From Saccoglossus kowalevskii (lineage: Eukaryota; Hemichordata; Enteropneusta; Harrimaniidae), in assembly GCF_000003605.2 (NCBI RefSeq), contig NW_003134344.1, positions 292,274 to 319,221 of the forward strand: a stretch of 26,948 nucleotides of DNA, given 5' to 3'. The position numbers and the translations under genes were made by a program. Within the stretch, counting starts at the first letter, position 1; every line of letters starts with the position of its first letter. The notes beneath the pieces were generated by a model. The model did not search any database. It was given only the letters and a program-made list of their open reading frames with translations, and was not told where the DNA came from. Positions 1 through 10,010 of the stretch are shown piece after piece.

Positions 1-780
1 ACAATTATATTCCATATTAGTCTCTTTGCACCTACTTTATTTCTTATTCATTCTGAATGGACAGTTGGATGAACATACAATAGCCTAAAAGTAAGGGGGT
101 ATATTTGTACAACACCATGTAACTTTGCATGATATGGGTCTATAATACTGTCTTGTAAACATTTAACTACTGGGTTTGTACAGTTTATTGTTGCTGCACA
201 TATACTTATTGAAAACAACAAGATATAGTATTTTCGGCAATATGACTACTACCAAATTGGTCGGTGGTGATACCTATCATTTGGGTCTTCTGTCGACACT
301 TATCTGCGTTTGCACCATGAGTCGTTCCATGCACATCATACCAGATTTAATCATGACACTCCGTTTACAACACTAGTTTACCTCATTATAATGTACATAA
401 CCTGTGTTTTCATTGAGAGGATGCTTGAATGCACGATAGTGCTTTCAGCATCCTCTCACTAGTTATTTACAATGTGCCTCAAGATTTAATTTATGTAAAG
501 TCCAATCATTTCCAAAGCATTTCAACAATGTTCTTCCTATTGAACATTCCTCTACTCAACACCTTATTCAAATCATTCATTACAATATATAATCCTTACC
601 ACTTGTTTTTTTTTATTTTCTTCCAGGCGAGATAATTCAACCATCACCGGTATCTCCTATTGATTCAACTTTTTACTTTATTCTTACTCGAATTTGGCCC
701 ATATTATCTATAGCCTCTTTTGTAATCCCTCTAATACTTATATTTTGTGTTTAAATTACATAATGTTAGTCCAAAAATGT
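1..780. other. AT-rich non-coding stretch with one splice-acceptor-like site
   Basis: No frame here resembles a known protein. A long pyrimidine tract ending in AG at 625-626 is a good acceptor lookalike, and a weak GT at 650-651 could close a 23-nt exon, but nothing else supports one. The rest looks like intron or intergenic DNA. Confidence 0.5.
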
Positions 781-1655
781 CATCTTCTATTATTTGAACA
801 CAATCCTATTATCAAGGTCACGTTTGTATTGCGCTGGTCCCGCTAACTCTGGGTGAACATATTTCTCATAGAAACAAATGGTCGAACGTCACAGTATACA
901 TGTATACGTTGACAATATAAAATTAACGCCATTGTTTTAAGACATGGCACATTTTGATGCCAATATTTGCAGGTCATAGGTAACATTCTATGGGTATTAG
1001 GCCTGAACAGTGGCTCTGAGTGCTGATATTGATAGGGGATAAATCTAGCAATGATTGTCATCTCCTTCTAGTTGTAAGTGCTATCTAGTGACATGTTGTG
1101 ACCACTTTTGAATTAACTGATGGCAACATGTCAAAATTTTTCACATCACATTTGCACATTTTTTTTTTCTAACAACGCTTGAGATTTTAAAGGTATTTCC
1201 ATATTTCCCCTGTATTTAAACAATAAAACAACTGATTCATACAAGATGTATCAAAGGTGTATATCAGTATAAGTTATCGAACACGTTTTAACGACATAAC
1301 CCATACTTTATTTTAAATGTACTTATGTCATCTTTTTTTCCCCACATAAATAGTAAGTAACCGACACAAGGCAGAACACATGCCATTTGCATTTAAAAAC
1401 ACATATTGTGATTAACAAGAGGCAGACATGTTCGAAATTCAATCTATATATTGTTATTATCCTCAGGTAGTATCGACTGTTGCATAATGGTCACTGCTCA
1501 AATTAAATTACCATGAAATCGATTAGGAATCTTGAAAGGCAGACTGCATCCTCTTATCGCCAGCAAATGAAGCATACATAATTCCACTGCATTACAATAA
1601 ATAGATAATTAATAATATTAATGTCGGACTCATACATTCCATACCCTAAGATGCG
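780..1655. other. AT-rich non-coding stretch
   Basis: Short frames occur on both strands, for example about 40 codons on the plus strand near 790-915 and a 72-codon frame on the minus strand at 843-1061. None shows a recognisable domain. A T-run lies near 1160 and another near 1335. I see no repeat shared with other parts of the window until about 1655. Confidence 0.45.
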
Positions 1656-2030
1656 TTTTTGGATGTTGTAGTGCATGCATTACTAAATCGATTTAGCTGC
1701 TATAAACATGACTAGATGGCAAAAATAGGTGCATTTTGAGGCAAAACAGAAAAAAGGAACAGGAAACGCTTATTATACATTCTTTGTTGGCGTCGTCTTC
1801 CTTCTTCAATGTTTTGAAATTATCAAATGTGAATGTAGCCACAACGCCCAGTTTGGCAAAATAATGTACTCTAATAGAGACGATAGCGACTAGTAAATGT
1901 ATTGTTACTATTCTAGTTTTGAATTACTCTCACTATTAAGAATGCAAACACGTCGAGACATTTTGTGACCATTTAATTTAAATCTTGCAACTTGGCAGTG
2001 GTGATTAATCATTAATCATTGCCACAATCA
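1655..2030 (-). repeat. Diverged repeat, copy A (paralogue of 4640-5030)
   Basis: This segment aligns collinearly with 4640-5030 in the same orientation. Shared blocks include the stretch around 1846-1870 (minus-strand reading F-A-K-L-G) and a near-identical run near 1890-1915 (agtaaatgtattgttactat). Differences between copies fall mostly at first and second codon positions of the shared minus-strand frame, and there are indels, so no selection for coding is visible. Copy B is joined on its minus-strand upstream side to a transposon-type protein fossil, so copy A is probably another fragment of the same element. I saw no continuation of the homology beyond about 2030. Confidence 0.7.
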
Positions 2031-2224
2031 ATATGTTACACTCACAAAAAATAGTAATTCCGATTCAATTAAATAATAGTATTAGATATTGTTACGATAT
2101 TTTAGTTTTGCGTAATATAAATGTATTTTGATAATGCCCAGTTAGCTAGCGAGGCTTGCCCAGCTGCAGAATTAGAATAGAAAGCATGTATTATCATTGC
2201 TAATTAATATTCTTTTGTTCGTGC

Positions 2225-2640
2225 TGAGTTAGAGTTGTCACGAAAATCCCGACCAGTGCAGTGCAGTTCAGCTCAGCTCAGCTCAGCTTCGGTGCAGTGT
2301 CGACGTGGCATGGCAGTCAACGTATGTCTCAAGATAATGCTTGTCAAATTCGGCATGTGGGACTGACGGCCTGCTGTGGTTCCGTGCTTTAAAACCAACT
2401 TTATTCAAAGACCTGTGTTTCAGGGTGGTTTGCTGATCTTGGTCCTTTCTCTGCACAGACGGTATGGAAGTCGCGTAACATTACGGTCATTGCCGTGTAA
2501 TTTGCGTTCCCCGAGACGTAGTTTGGAGCTGTAGAACTGATATCGTCGTCGACGTTGATGTGAATGACTGTACTATCGCTGAAACTACGCAGGGCGAGTT
2601 CTGCACCTAGATAGAGTAGGCAATTCCGAGCTGGACTATT
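2225..2640. other. CpG-enriched block, candidate promoter or 5' exon region
   Basis: CpG dinucleotides are clearly denser here than in the neighbouring kilobases, including runs such as tcgtcgtcgacg near 2545. A (TCAGC)n run sits at 2268-2288. Several frames on both strands stay open, as expected from the lower AT content. On the plus strand, acceptor-like sites end near 2422 and 2458. I infer a regulatory region, 5' UTR exon or non-coding RNA exon. I cannot pick a transcript or strand from the sequence. Confidence 0.35.
2268..2288. repeat. (TCAGC)n short tandem repeat
   Basis: About four copies of a 5-bp unit (tcagc) in tandem, flanked by related gtgcag motifs on both sides. It lies inside the CpG-enriched block. 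Confidence 0.85.
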
Positions 2641-2697
2641 ATCATCATTATTATTATTAATGTGATGTATATTGCTGAACGGTTTGTTATATTGCTC
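2401..2697 (-). other. 98-codon stop-free frame, candidate exon, family unknown
   Basis: Reading the minus strand from 2697, immediately after an AG (acceptor-like but with a poor pyrimidine tract), 98 codons stay open to a TAA at 2401-2403. The TAA overlaps an AATAAA hexamer. The frame has no ATG in its first two thirds. It begins with an Asn/Asp-rich stretch from an AAT repeat, and later reads RSFSDSTVIHINVDDD and TAMTVMLRDFHTVC. No domain is recognised. Overlapping frames on both strands are also open, so openness is weak evidence. It could be a terminal exon, or just a by-product of the CpG-rich composition. Confidence 0.2.
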
Positions 2698-2825
2698 CTG
2701 TTAATGGTTTGAGCTTATTGTATTATTAAATTAGTATTAATGGACATATTCTGGCTGTGTGTCTTTTTTTGACCTTTAGTGTCCTGGAGTACGGGATATT
2801 TGAGACCAGGTTCGCGAGAGACTAT

Positions 2826-2853
2826 CTCGTATTACCGTTCGCAACAATACGAG
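2826..2853. repeat. Small perfect inverted repeat
   Basis: CTCGTATT at 2826-2833 is matched by AATACGAG at 2846-2853, an 8-bp perfect stem around a 12-nt loop. There is no T-run or other sign of a function. Confidence 0.5.
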
Positions 2854-2859
2854 TATTGA

Positions 2860-4030
2860 AATAATTTGATTATTTATATTTAAGAGTAGTAACAATCTTC
2901 TATCACCAATACTGAATATTTATTAGACATTCAAGGGGAATCTAACTTAGTTGTTTTTAATGCTACTGGAAACTCTAAAACCTCATTTAACGTTCTGATC
3001 ACATGCGTCATCAACTAATATGCACATTATTGTTAACAAAGTACAAATCACAGCCTTCTGGTTTTCTAAGTAATATTTGACAAATTGACTGTTTACATTT
3101 ACAACTCCGATAATGTAGATTATTTTTGTAGTTTACAATTTGTAAGATGTGCGTTTTGAACTACCAGCATTAACGCTCATTTATTGTTTAAAGGTTACAG
3201 TGTTGTATTTATTATTCATATTTGTTGTACATATTGTACGTTTGTGTGTACCGTAATGAGAAAACATGTAGGCATCACTTGAGTAAAAAATACGTATTTT
3301 CAAATTGAACACCGTAGTACTGATAATTAAGCCAAATGGGAGATATTTACACTGGAAAGACCCACGTGATATAGTATTTGCCAAAACCCTTGGTTAGGTC
3401 AAATTTGGTTAAATAGTGTCAATGTTGTAATTGTGATAACAAGTCTTCTGCGTTAGTCATTGACTCAAAGACTCTAATTTCCGGTTTTCAGTGGAAAATC
3501 TTAGTTCGGCATCCAGTGCATTTGGAGAGGCATAGGATTCTTCTATTACTCTATTTTTTTTCTAACATAGAATGAAATTTCCCAGTAACAGCTCTTGGCT
3601 GGTTTAGAGGTTAATGGTTCACCGACAGTCAATCTAATGTCATGTTAGCATTATATTGGGTTTTGCTATATCTCATCTTTCAACTCTGCATTAGGACCAT
3701 AATTATCAATGGCTGGCTGTCTATCAAGCCCATGCAATATACATTTCTACACATCGAGTGCCTCGTCAAATTCCTCAAAACTCGGGTTGAAATATTTGTG
3801 CATGTTTCTGTCGATGTGTACACATTTAGTTTTAACGGTAAGATAACATGCATGCATGTATGTTGACTAATTTGTTTTTACAATTTGTATATTGCTGAGA
3901 GCATGTTAGTGGCTGCTTTGTATTTGCCCAATTTTTTTTCGCACTTTCGGAAATTCGCTGAAATTTAATGAAAGAACTAACAGTCTTTAACTAAAACAAA
4001 ACTCAAACTACACAACGATTTTTAAATTTT
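2860..4030. other. AT-rich stretch with two acceptor-like sites and no recognised gene
   Basis: A clean acceptor lookalike ends at 3490-3491 and is followed by a short frame reading VENLSSASSAFGEA and then a stop. A second acceptor-like T-run ends near 3569. A 14-bp alternating purine-pyrimidine palindrome, ACATGCATGCATGT, lies at 3846-3859. The 74-codon frame at 3642-3866 is hydrophobic but not recognisable. The terminal-exon reading at 3492-3533 is possible but unproven. Confidence 0.35.
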
Positions 4031-4412
4031 CTAAAACGTTTCTTGCGTATACCAGGTTGTCTTTGTCACACTTTTACGTACCGACATGCAGATATATTTC
4101 TACATCTACTCATATACTGAGGAGGCTCGATCTTTCAATTCTATATTATCGTCGCAATTGTGCTGACTTAATTCAATATAAAATTATCCACGGAAATGAT
4201 CATATTAACCAGAATACCCGTTTGTCTTGTGTGTCCGAATAAGGCGATGTTTGTTCAGTCATGTGGTGAAACTACACTAGGCCAAAGTCTGAAACTACAA
4301 ATAAAGCTGAATTCCTCTAGAATTCATAGAATATAATGAGTTAGGAAGCTGTATCTGCTCTTATTATTAATAGGTTCAAAGCTGATCTCAAATATGACTG
4401 GGCTGCAGACCC
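4030..4412 (+). pseudogene. Degenerate 3' end of a non-LTR retrotransposon ORF2 (RT C-terminal region)
   Basis: Three collinear blocks match the region after the reverse transcriptase core in animal LINEs. Frame 1 at about 4110-4205 reads RRLDLSILYYRR and then ADLIQYKIIHG, where family members usually read YRRxRxDLIQVYKIxHG; one residue is missing. Frame 2 at 4274-4306 reads TLGQSLKLQIK, matching the TRGHSLKL block. Frame 1 again at 4375-4401 reads FKADLKYDW, matching the terminal FKxRLDKxW block. An upstream SYTE at about 4100 lies in yet another frame. There are at least two frameshifts and several stops, so the copy is dead. The target-primed, 5'-truncated copying typical of LINEs explains why only the 3' end is present. 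The clade is not determinable here. Confidence 0.75.
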
Positions 4413-4413
4413 C

Positions 4414-4477
4414 AAAAAGGTCATATATTATTATGATTTTCCATATTAACTGTAGGACCTTTTTACCTGACCTTTTT
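4414..4477. repeat. 10-bp inverted repeat downstream of the LINE remnant
   Basis: AAAAAGGTCA at 4414-4423 is the exact reverse complement of TGACCTTTTT at 4468-4477, with a 44-bp spacer. It may be part of the LINE 3' UTR or coincidental. Confidence 0.45.
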
Positions 4478-4639
4478 ACAAATACATATAATTTCACGAG
4501 CAGCATTTCACACGACGTACTGGAAATCAATACTCTTAATATAATACGATATGCCACACATTAAAATCACAATACGCGGATAGTTAATATGCGTTTTGGG
4601 TCTTTCATGAATAAGTCGCGGTAGAACCCACACGAGACG

Positions 4640-5270
4640 CGGTTGCGAATGTTGTAATGCCTTACTGAATCGTTTCAGCTGATAAAAACATAACTTGATG
4701 GCAAAATTGACTACATAATTAGGCAAAATTATATACGAGTCAAAATAACAAGAACATGAGTAGCTTTTTCAGATATTCTTCGTTGGCGTAGTTTTACATC
4801 CGTACTGTTTTAACATTATTAAATCTGTATGCAGCCACATCACCCAGTTTGGCAAAGAATAATGTATAATGCATGAGACGATAGCTATCAGTAAATGTAT
4901 TGTTACTATTCTGAATATGAATACTTGACGCCAGGTTTACTCTCACTATTATCAATACAAAACTTGTCCAGATATTTTGTCATTTTAGAGGTAATGTATA
5001 TGATGTGTATGTGTGATCATTGCCAACATTTTTAACGGAAATGTTTCCGGGATTTTCGAAATGTACATTTATCCTGGTCAAGCTCTGCACTGAGTTTGCA
5101 GACATTGATCAGCCTGTGTCAAAAAGATCAAATTTTGTATATATTCTGCAGAGGCAACATAATGAAGCAGGATGAATAATATATCTGAATCTGTACTTCT
5201 CACTCGAAAAAATGGGTAGTTCCTGCCTCTGGCATAGTTAAAATACAGTATCACTCGTGAGTCAGTCATT
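4640..5270 (-). pseudogene. Fossil of a transposon-type protein with a D-S-D-I-L motif (copy B)
   Basis: The minus strand carries a 63-codon frame (5269 to 5078). At 5200-5159 it reads RSTDSDILFILLHY. I recognise the (S/P)-D-T-D-V-L-x-x-L-L-H motif of a large invertebrate family of mobile-element-like proteins with a PIN-type nuclease fold. Downstream on the same strand, in shifted frames, come SLTRINV, VGNDHTYTS, MTKYLDKF and finally FFAKLGD at about 4839-4860. This is the order in which the family shows its R-x-I-N-V, G-x-H-A-x-T-G and F-x-x-L-G blocks. Frameshifts and stops show decay. The section below 5030 is shared with 1655-2030. The family call is from memory of the motif order and needs a profile search. 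Confidence 0.5.
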
Positions 5271-5466
5271 CTGTGGAACTGTTTTCTTGAACATCAGTAG
5301 TGACCCCTTCAAATATGAACATTACTTATCTTCTATGCAGTCTTGAAGCATACTGGTCACTACTCAAGAGCCTTAGCTGTGATTTGGTGAATTTGGTGAT
5401 TTCATCATTGGATAAATCAGCTTCCAGTAAGTAGACCTCTTTGTTGCTTCTCCTTTTCTTGTATTA

Positions 5467-5517
5467 GCTGCTCTCCACAGCCCCGTCGTCGCTTCTCCAT
5501 GGACTTCACTGAACCAG
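5467..5517 (+). CDS. Candidate small internal exon with strong splice signals
   Basis: A pyrimidine-rich tract (about 5440-5479) leads to two possible acceptors, AG at 5465-5466 and CACAG ending at 5480. The exon ends in CCAG followed by a near-consensus donor GTAAGT at 5518-5523. With the inner acceptor the exon is 37 nt (5481-5517); with the outer it is 51 nt. One open frame reads PRRRFSMDFTEP in both cases, preceded by CSPQ in the longer form. RRFS fits the basophilic kinase consensus R-R-x-S. The local composition is GC-richer than the flanks. No host gene is recognised, and neighbouring exons are not evident, so this could be an isolated exon between long introns or a chance match. Confidence 0.4.
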
Positions 5518-5529
5518 GTAAGTGTTGAT

Positions 5530-7020
5530 CTGTGCTGAATACTAGATGCACACTGAGTCCCAGTTCATTGTTATCACTTCATTTCATATTGCGTAGACCC
5601 CGATAGTTAACAAATATGCGGTATGGTAGAGTTGTTGCGGGGGGGGGTGCAAGATAGCCTATACTGGCCCATGGCCTAAAGTAACTATAAGGGAACTATT
5701 AGAAATACAGGAGGAATCATAATCCTAATCAAGACATAGTAGGGCGTTCTCACTCGATTACCGCAAGTTTACCCTATCAAGAAATAAAATAGTTTAAACA
5801 TTATTTATATTCAAGCTTTTGGCCGTGCTTTCGTTACATAATTTATCTATTGTGAAATCATTTAAACCATGGTAGTAAATAATTGCAACAAAAAAAGGGT
5901 AATATAATATTATGTGCGTGATTACATTGAGATTGGGAAAATATGCAAAAAACATATGAGGCTTTATATCACACCCATACATCAGTTTTCATTACCATTT
6001 TATAAATTATAGTGCAAGTGCTAAAAGTGGAGATTTCTGGCTTCAAGGGACATATCGACTGAGGCGTGATTGTATTGGAAAAATAATAAATAACTATAAT
6101 GTTGTCATATATCTCAAAGTAGACGTTTGCAAAGGGAATTGTTACAGGGTTCTCGTGAGATGAATACGTAAATATCTGATTCCATTATCACACACAACGT
6201 CAAACAATATGATGTATGCTGATGGGGTCAACCAATCCTGTTATCATGCCAAAACGCATTTCCGTTTGAAAAATACAAAACAGACACGCATCGATATGTA
6301 TATATAATCTGATTTAGATTAACATGTTAAACAAGATACATAGAGATTGGATAATACCACATATACTATCAAAATCATCAATTTATATTCAATCATCACT
6401 TCCACATGTTGTGTTTTGAAGTACGCTAATTAAATCACGAAATACAATAGTAATTGATTATCATAGTATCATTATTGTGAAAGTGCGTTTGTTCTTCATG
6501 TATGCATTAGTCTTCATGTGACCATTTCAATCGATTTCGCAGAGCGAATCATTGTACATTATAAAGCTATGTACATTAAGTGTATCCATGAACGTACGGA
6601 CTTTGTTGTAAGCTCGATGTTCATTTAGTAGTCATACATTTGTTTCCTAAATAAAATTATGTCATTGTAAACCTGCAAGAATAAATATTAACATATATAG
6701 AATTCACATCAAGTGCTAAAATATCTATTTTTTATTTTTATCATATACATGAAGACGTTAGTTGTTACAAACAGAACGTCATACCACACTCGGTAAAGAT
6801 CGACTCATTCCAAATATAAATGTTAAGAAAAAAGGTTGCTTGGAAGATGTTTTTTTTCTGCAAGTATAATCATCGTGAAAAGCGGATTTGTAACATTTTT
6901 CCTGAAAGCTTTGAAGATTAGTGCCCACGGACATTATCGTAATTAAATCCGAACTGTTCATTTAATGCAATGGACGGTCGTTTCGTGAAACAATCATACA
7001 GAAATTAAGAAGACACCACG
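5530..7020. other. AT-rich stretch, no gene seen
   Basis: An uninterrupted run of nine G lies at 5639-5647, unusual in this composition. The minus-strand frame at 6779-6961 (60 codons, starting MNSSDLITIMSV) is not recognisable. No tandem repeat or mobile-element hallmark was noticed. Confidence 0.45.
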
Positions 7021-7022
7021 TG

Positions 7023-7064
7023 TATCATCATCTCATGAATATATATATTCACGAGTTGATGATA
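7023..7064. repeat. 42-bp near-perfect palindrome
   Basis: The sequence reads the same on both strands apart from two mismatched base pairs (7031/7056 and 7035/7052), with an uninterrupted central ATATATAT core flanked by TGAA/TTCA. Arms outside the core contain ATCATCA and TGATGAT, so it is not a simple microsatellite. It could extrude as a hairpin with almost no loop. It is not followed by any gene I can identify. Confidence 0.85.
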
Positions 7065-7069
7065 TCTAT

Positions 7070-9080
7070 GAGCGAACTCAAATATCTATCGGGTTTTGTA
7101 TTCGGATTGAAAATGAAAGGGTAATCCTCTTACTGGTACATGATAACCATGGATCAAATGGTCGTATTTTTATTATGCTGTGTGAACACTTTACATTTCA
7201 TATGCACCTCCATTAGATGATTGACGTTTTTTTCTTTACAAAAAATGTATTGCTCTTTCCTTAAACTCGATTTTATATTAAGTAAATTCTCAGAATCGCA
7301 TATCGAAATGTAGTGAATGTTGCCTGTTAGATCTAGACTGAGATTCTTATATGGATAAAACCAATATTTAAATGGCATTCGTATCAGATAACGCGAAACT
7401 TAGTATATTATTTTAATTTTACGGTGTGAATGCATCAATTATTCAAAATAAATGATTATTCAAAACGCCTTCAGAGCTACTCATCTGTATATAGAACAAA
7501 TCAAATTGTTTATCAAAATAGTGCACAAAATCACCTACTGAGCGCCATATTTGACGATGGGTTGATTTCATAGGAGTATCACACTATTGATCAAAGAATT
7601 GTGTTTTATTCTTATTATTTTTCGAAATAACAAAACATTTATTAGTTTATTTTATTAATCAAATCCAGTATTGGAAGTCCAAAATTTAAAACATGCGTCA
7701 TTTCGGACATCAATAAATATACGATATATTTTGTTTCTTCTCTTCTCTTCTCCTGGTTAAAATGTAATACATTAATTTTGCTGATGGTATCATTGTCATA
7801 TACGTAACTTCTCAAAAAATTGAATTGACATAAATTAGACTCCCATACAAAACCGGCTCTATCATGCATGTATTCACCACCTTTGTTGCTGACTCACTTG
7901 AATTTGATTGGATGTCGTGAGGCAAATGTTCTAATGATTGTCGTTTTACTCGCGCAATAAGCACGATTTCGATAAATTCAATCACACGTTAATTACACAC
8001 GTCGCCTCAAATGAGTGTCGTATATTGTTAATGTGGAAACAAATTCCCTTGAAACGTCATTTGTCTTAATAGCTTAGACTTACCGCAATGACAGATACTA
8101 TTGTTCTATAACCAAAGGAACATGACAAATCCATTGCAGGAACATGTAATAATTTACTTAGTTAGTCGCGTGTCATGTTATACTGGGGATGAAATGGTTA
8201 GCATGGGGATGCTTACTAGACTGTAAAACGATATAAATTTCATGATATGTCACAATTATAAATGAAAGGTAACTGCAGTGATTATTATATTTAAGAAATC
8301 GTTACACAAAAATATATCCCAGTTTGTTCTCATGAGTATATCTTATCAATCGACAATTATTTCAACTAGATAATTTAATTGAACAGAGGTTCCAAATATA
8401 TTGAATTGCCTTGCTCTGTTACCATTTTCAAACTTTACACATACATAATGCAAATGTGCTACCCACTTATATTATTGAACAAATCACGCGTTGCTGTAGT
8501 CTTCGAAATTAGATATCAGTCATGTAATTTGTGTTTTTTTTATATTTTCACTGTGGGGGCACTTTTACGATTGTCATAGAAGCAAATCAAAAGTAATTCA
8601 TCCAAAGTATTTTCATTAATTTTAATACACTTTAACACACAAAACATTAAATGTGTAGGTTATATGTGAATGCATTTTCCTACTTGGTCAAGTATGCATA
8701 GGCAACATTTAATATGTTACATGTGCATGTCTCGACAATACCTGGTTGCCACATATAACAATTTTAAATTCTCTTCAATTCCAAGACATGTTTACACTGT
8801 CAGCATAGGTCATGTCACGAGTGCGTTATATATCAAATCCCACGTCACAAGTTTCATGCCGAGGATCATTTGATGGCGGTTGTCCGAATTCAAGCTTCAT
8901 TATTGATTGTATACATTACACTTGTTATTATATTAGATGTCCTCACACGTCACAACGTCGAATATAAAAACTATATGGCGGTATTTTATTGTTGGCGGCG
9001 ACGAATAACTTCTAATTCATTTTGTTTCCAATACTTAAATTATAGTAGCGTTGATTTCTACTAAAGTATTAAACGTATCA
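7070..9080. other. AT-rich stretch with weak minus-strand exon candidates
   Basis: Minus-strand frames of 75 codons (7869-7642) and about 57 codons (about 7983-7812) overlap and contain mixed hydrophilic sequence, but no domain is recognised. The second contains a near-consensus donor GTGAGT near 7893. A 22-nt minus-strand microexon (8105-8084) would have a fair acceptor and a perfect GTAAGT donor at 8083-8078. Plus-strand frames at 8379-9064 are not recognisable. None of these reaches the level of a gene call. Confidence 0.3.
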
Positions 9081-9086
9081 GACAAA

Positions 9087-9104
9087 TTTATTTATTTATT
9101 TATT
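9087..9104. repeat. (TTTA)n microsatellite
   Basis: About 4.5 copies of TTTA in tandem. Confidence 0.9.
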
Positions 9105-9679
9105 GCAACCCTTTTGAATCATGGGTTCCTTTTGAATAAATGAATATAATTTAGCTCACATAAAGTACATACGTGTGTTTTGATGATTCATTCAATTAAC
9201 TAATCATTCGAAAATCAATTATGAAGCACATCTTGCATCCACATAAAAGTTACTTTAGTCCCTTTAAAAGTTCTACATTAGGTCTTGTAGGCTGTGGCAC
9301 TTGTTGATCATTACTTACCTACCATGTCACTGTGTAGTTTATGTATGGATATGTGTGTTTATATAATGCTGGTAATGTGACACATGAGACCGTGAAACAA
9401 TTATACCCAATGTATTTTTAGCCCGAGGTAACAAAACAATCACCATGTTTCCCACATTCAAATAACAAGTACAATGACTCACTGCTCATCTGTATTGTAA
9501 TTACTTCTATGGAGTGTTACGAAAATAGAACTAATGTACTGTACAGATACTGCACGATTTGTTTTTTTAATCTCTATATTCATTTGTTGATGCATTAACT
9601 GGATAGACATTCGAAGGTAGTAATAGCATTAGAAACAGAAAATACCGTGCCTTAGACAATACCTTTGGGGCTAAATAGT
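9105..9679. other. AT-rich stretch, no gene seen
   Basis: The only notable site is a near-consensus minus-strand donor (GTAAGT, plus-strand 9314-9319). The frame upstream of it on that strand closes after about 13 codons. Nothing else was noticed. Confidence 0.45.
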
Positions 9680-10010
9680 ATCGGTGACTGACTAAATACA
9701 TTTGAAACACTTCACTAACGATGTTTCAACCCAAAACACCTAACTATAAATATTTCGCACAGTGTTAATGTATAATCCACATTTGTGTTCATAAGAGTAA
9801 CTAAACACGTAAACTGTGTTTTATTTTGAGGCACTTCAGAAAACAAACACGCATGCACTGTTTCAAAGTACCACACTCGGCTATCCATGTTTCATAAATG
9901 TTTATGTATACGACATGTACACAAGTTCATAAGAGTAAATAAAACACCTTTCTTCCAAACCGTTTTATTTGGAAGTACCTCACGAAACAAATAATAGCGA
10001 TAAATGTATC
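9680..10010. repeat. Degenerate tandem repeat, period about 138 bp
   Basis: GTTCATAAGAGTAA occurs at 9787 and again at 9925, 138 bp apart. It is followed in both by related T-rich then A-rich text: ttttattttgaggcacttc at about 9820 and ttttatttggaagtacctc at about 9963. A third, more diverged version of the catttgaaacacttcac block occurs near 9699. The copies are clearly related but too diverged for recent duplication. Confidence 0.6.
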
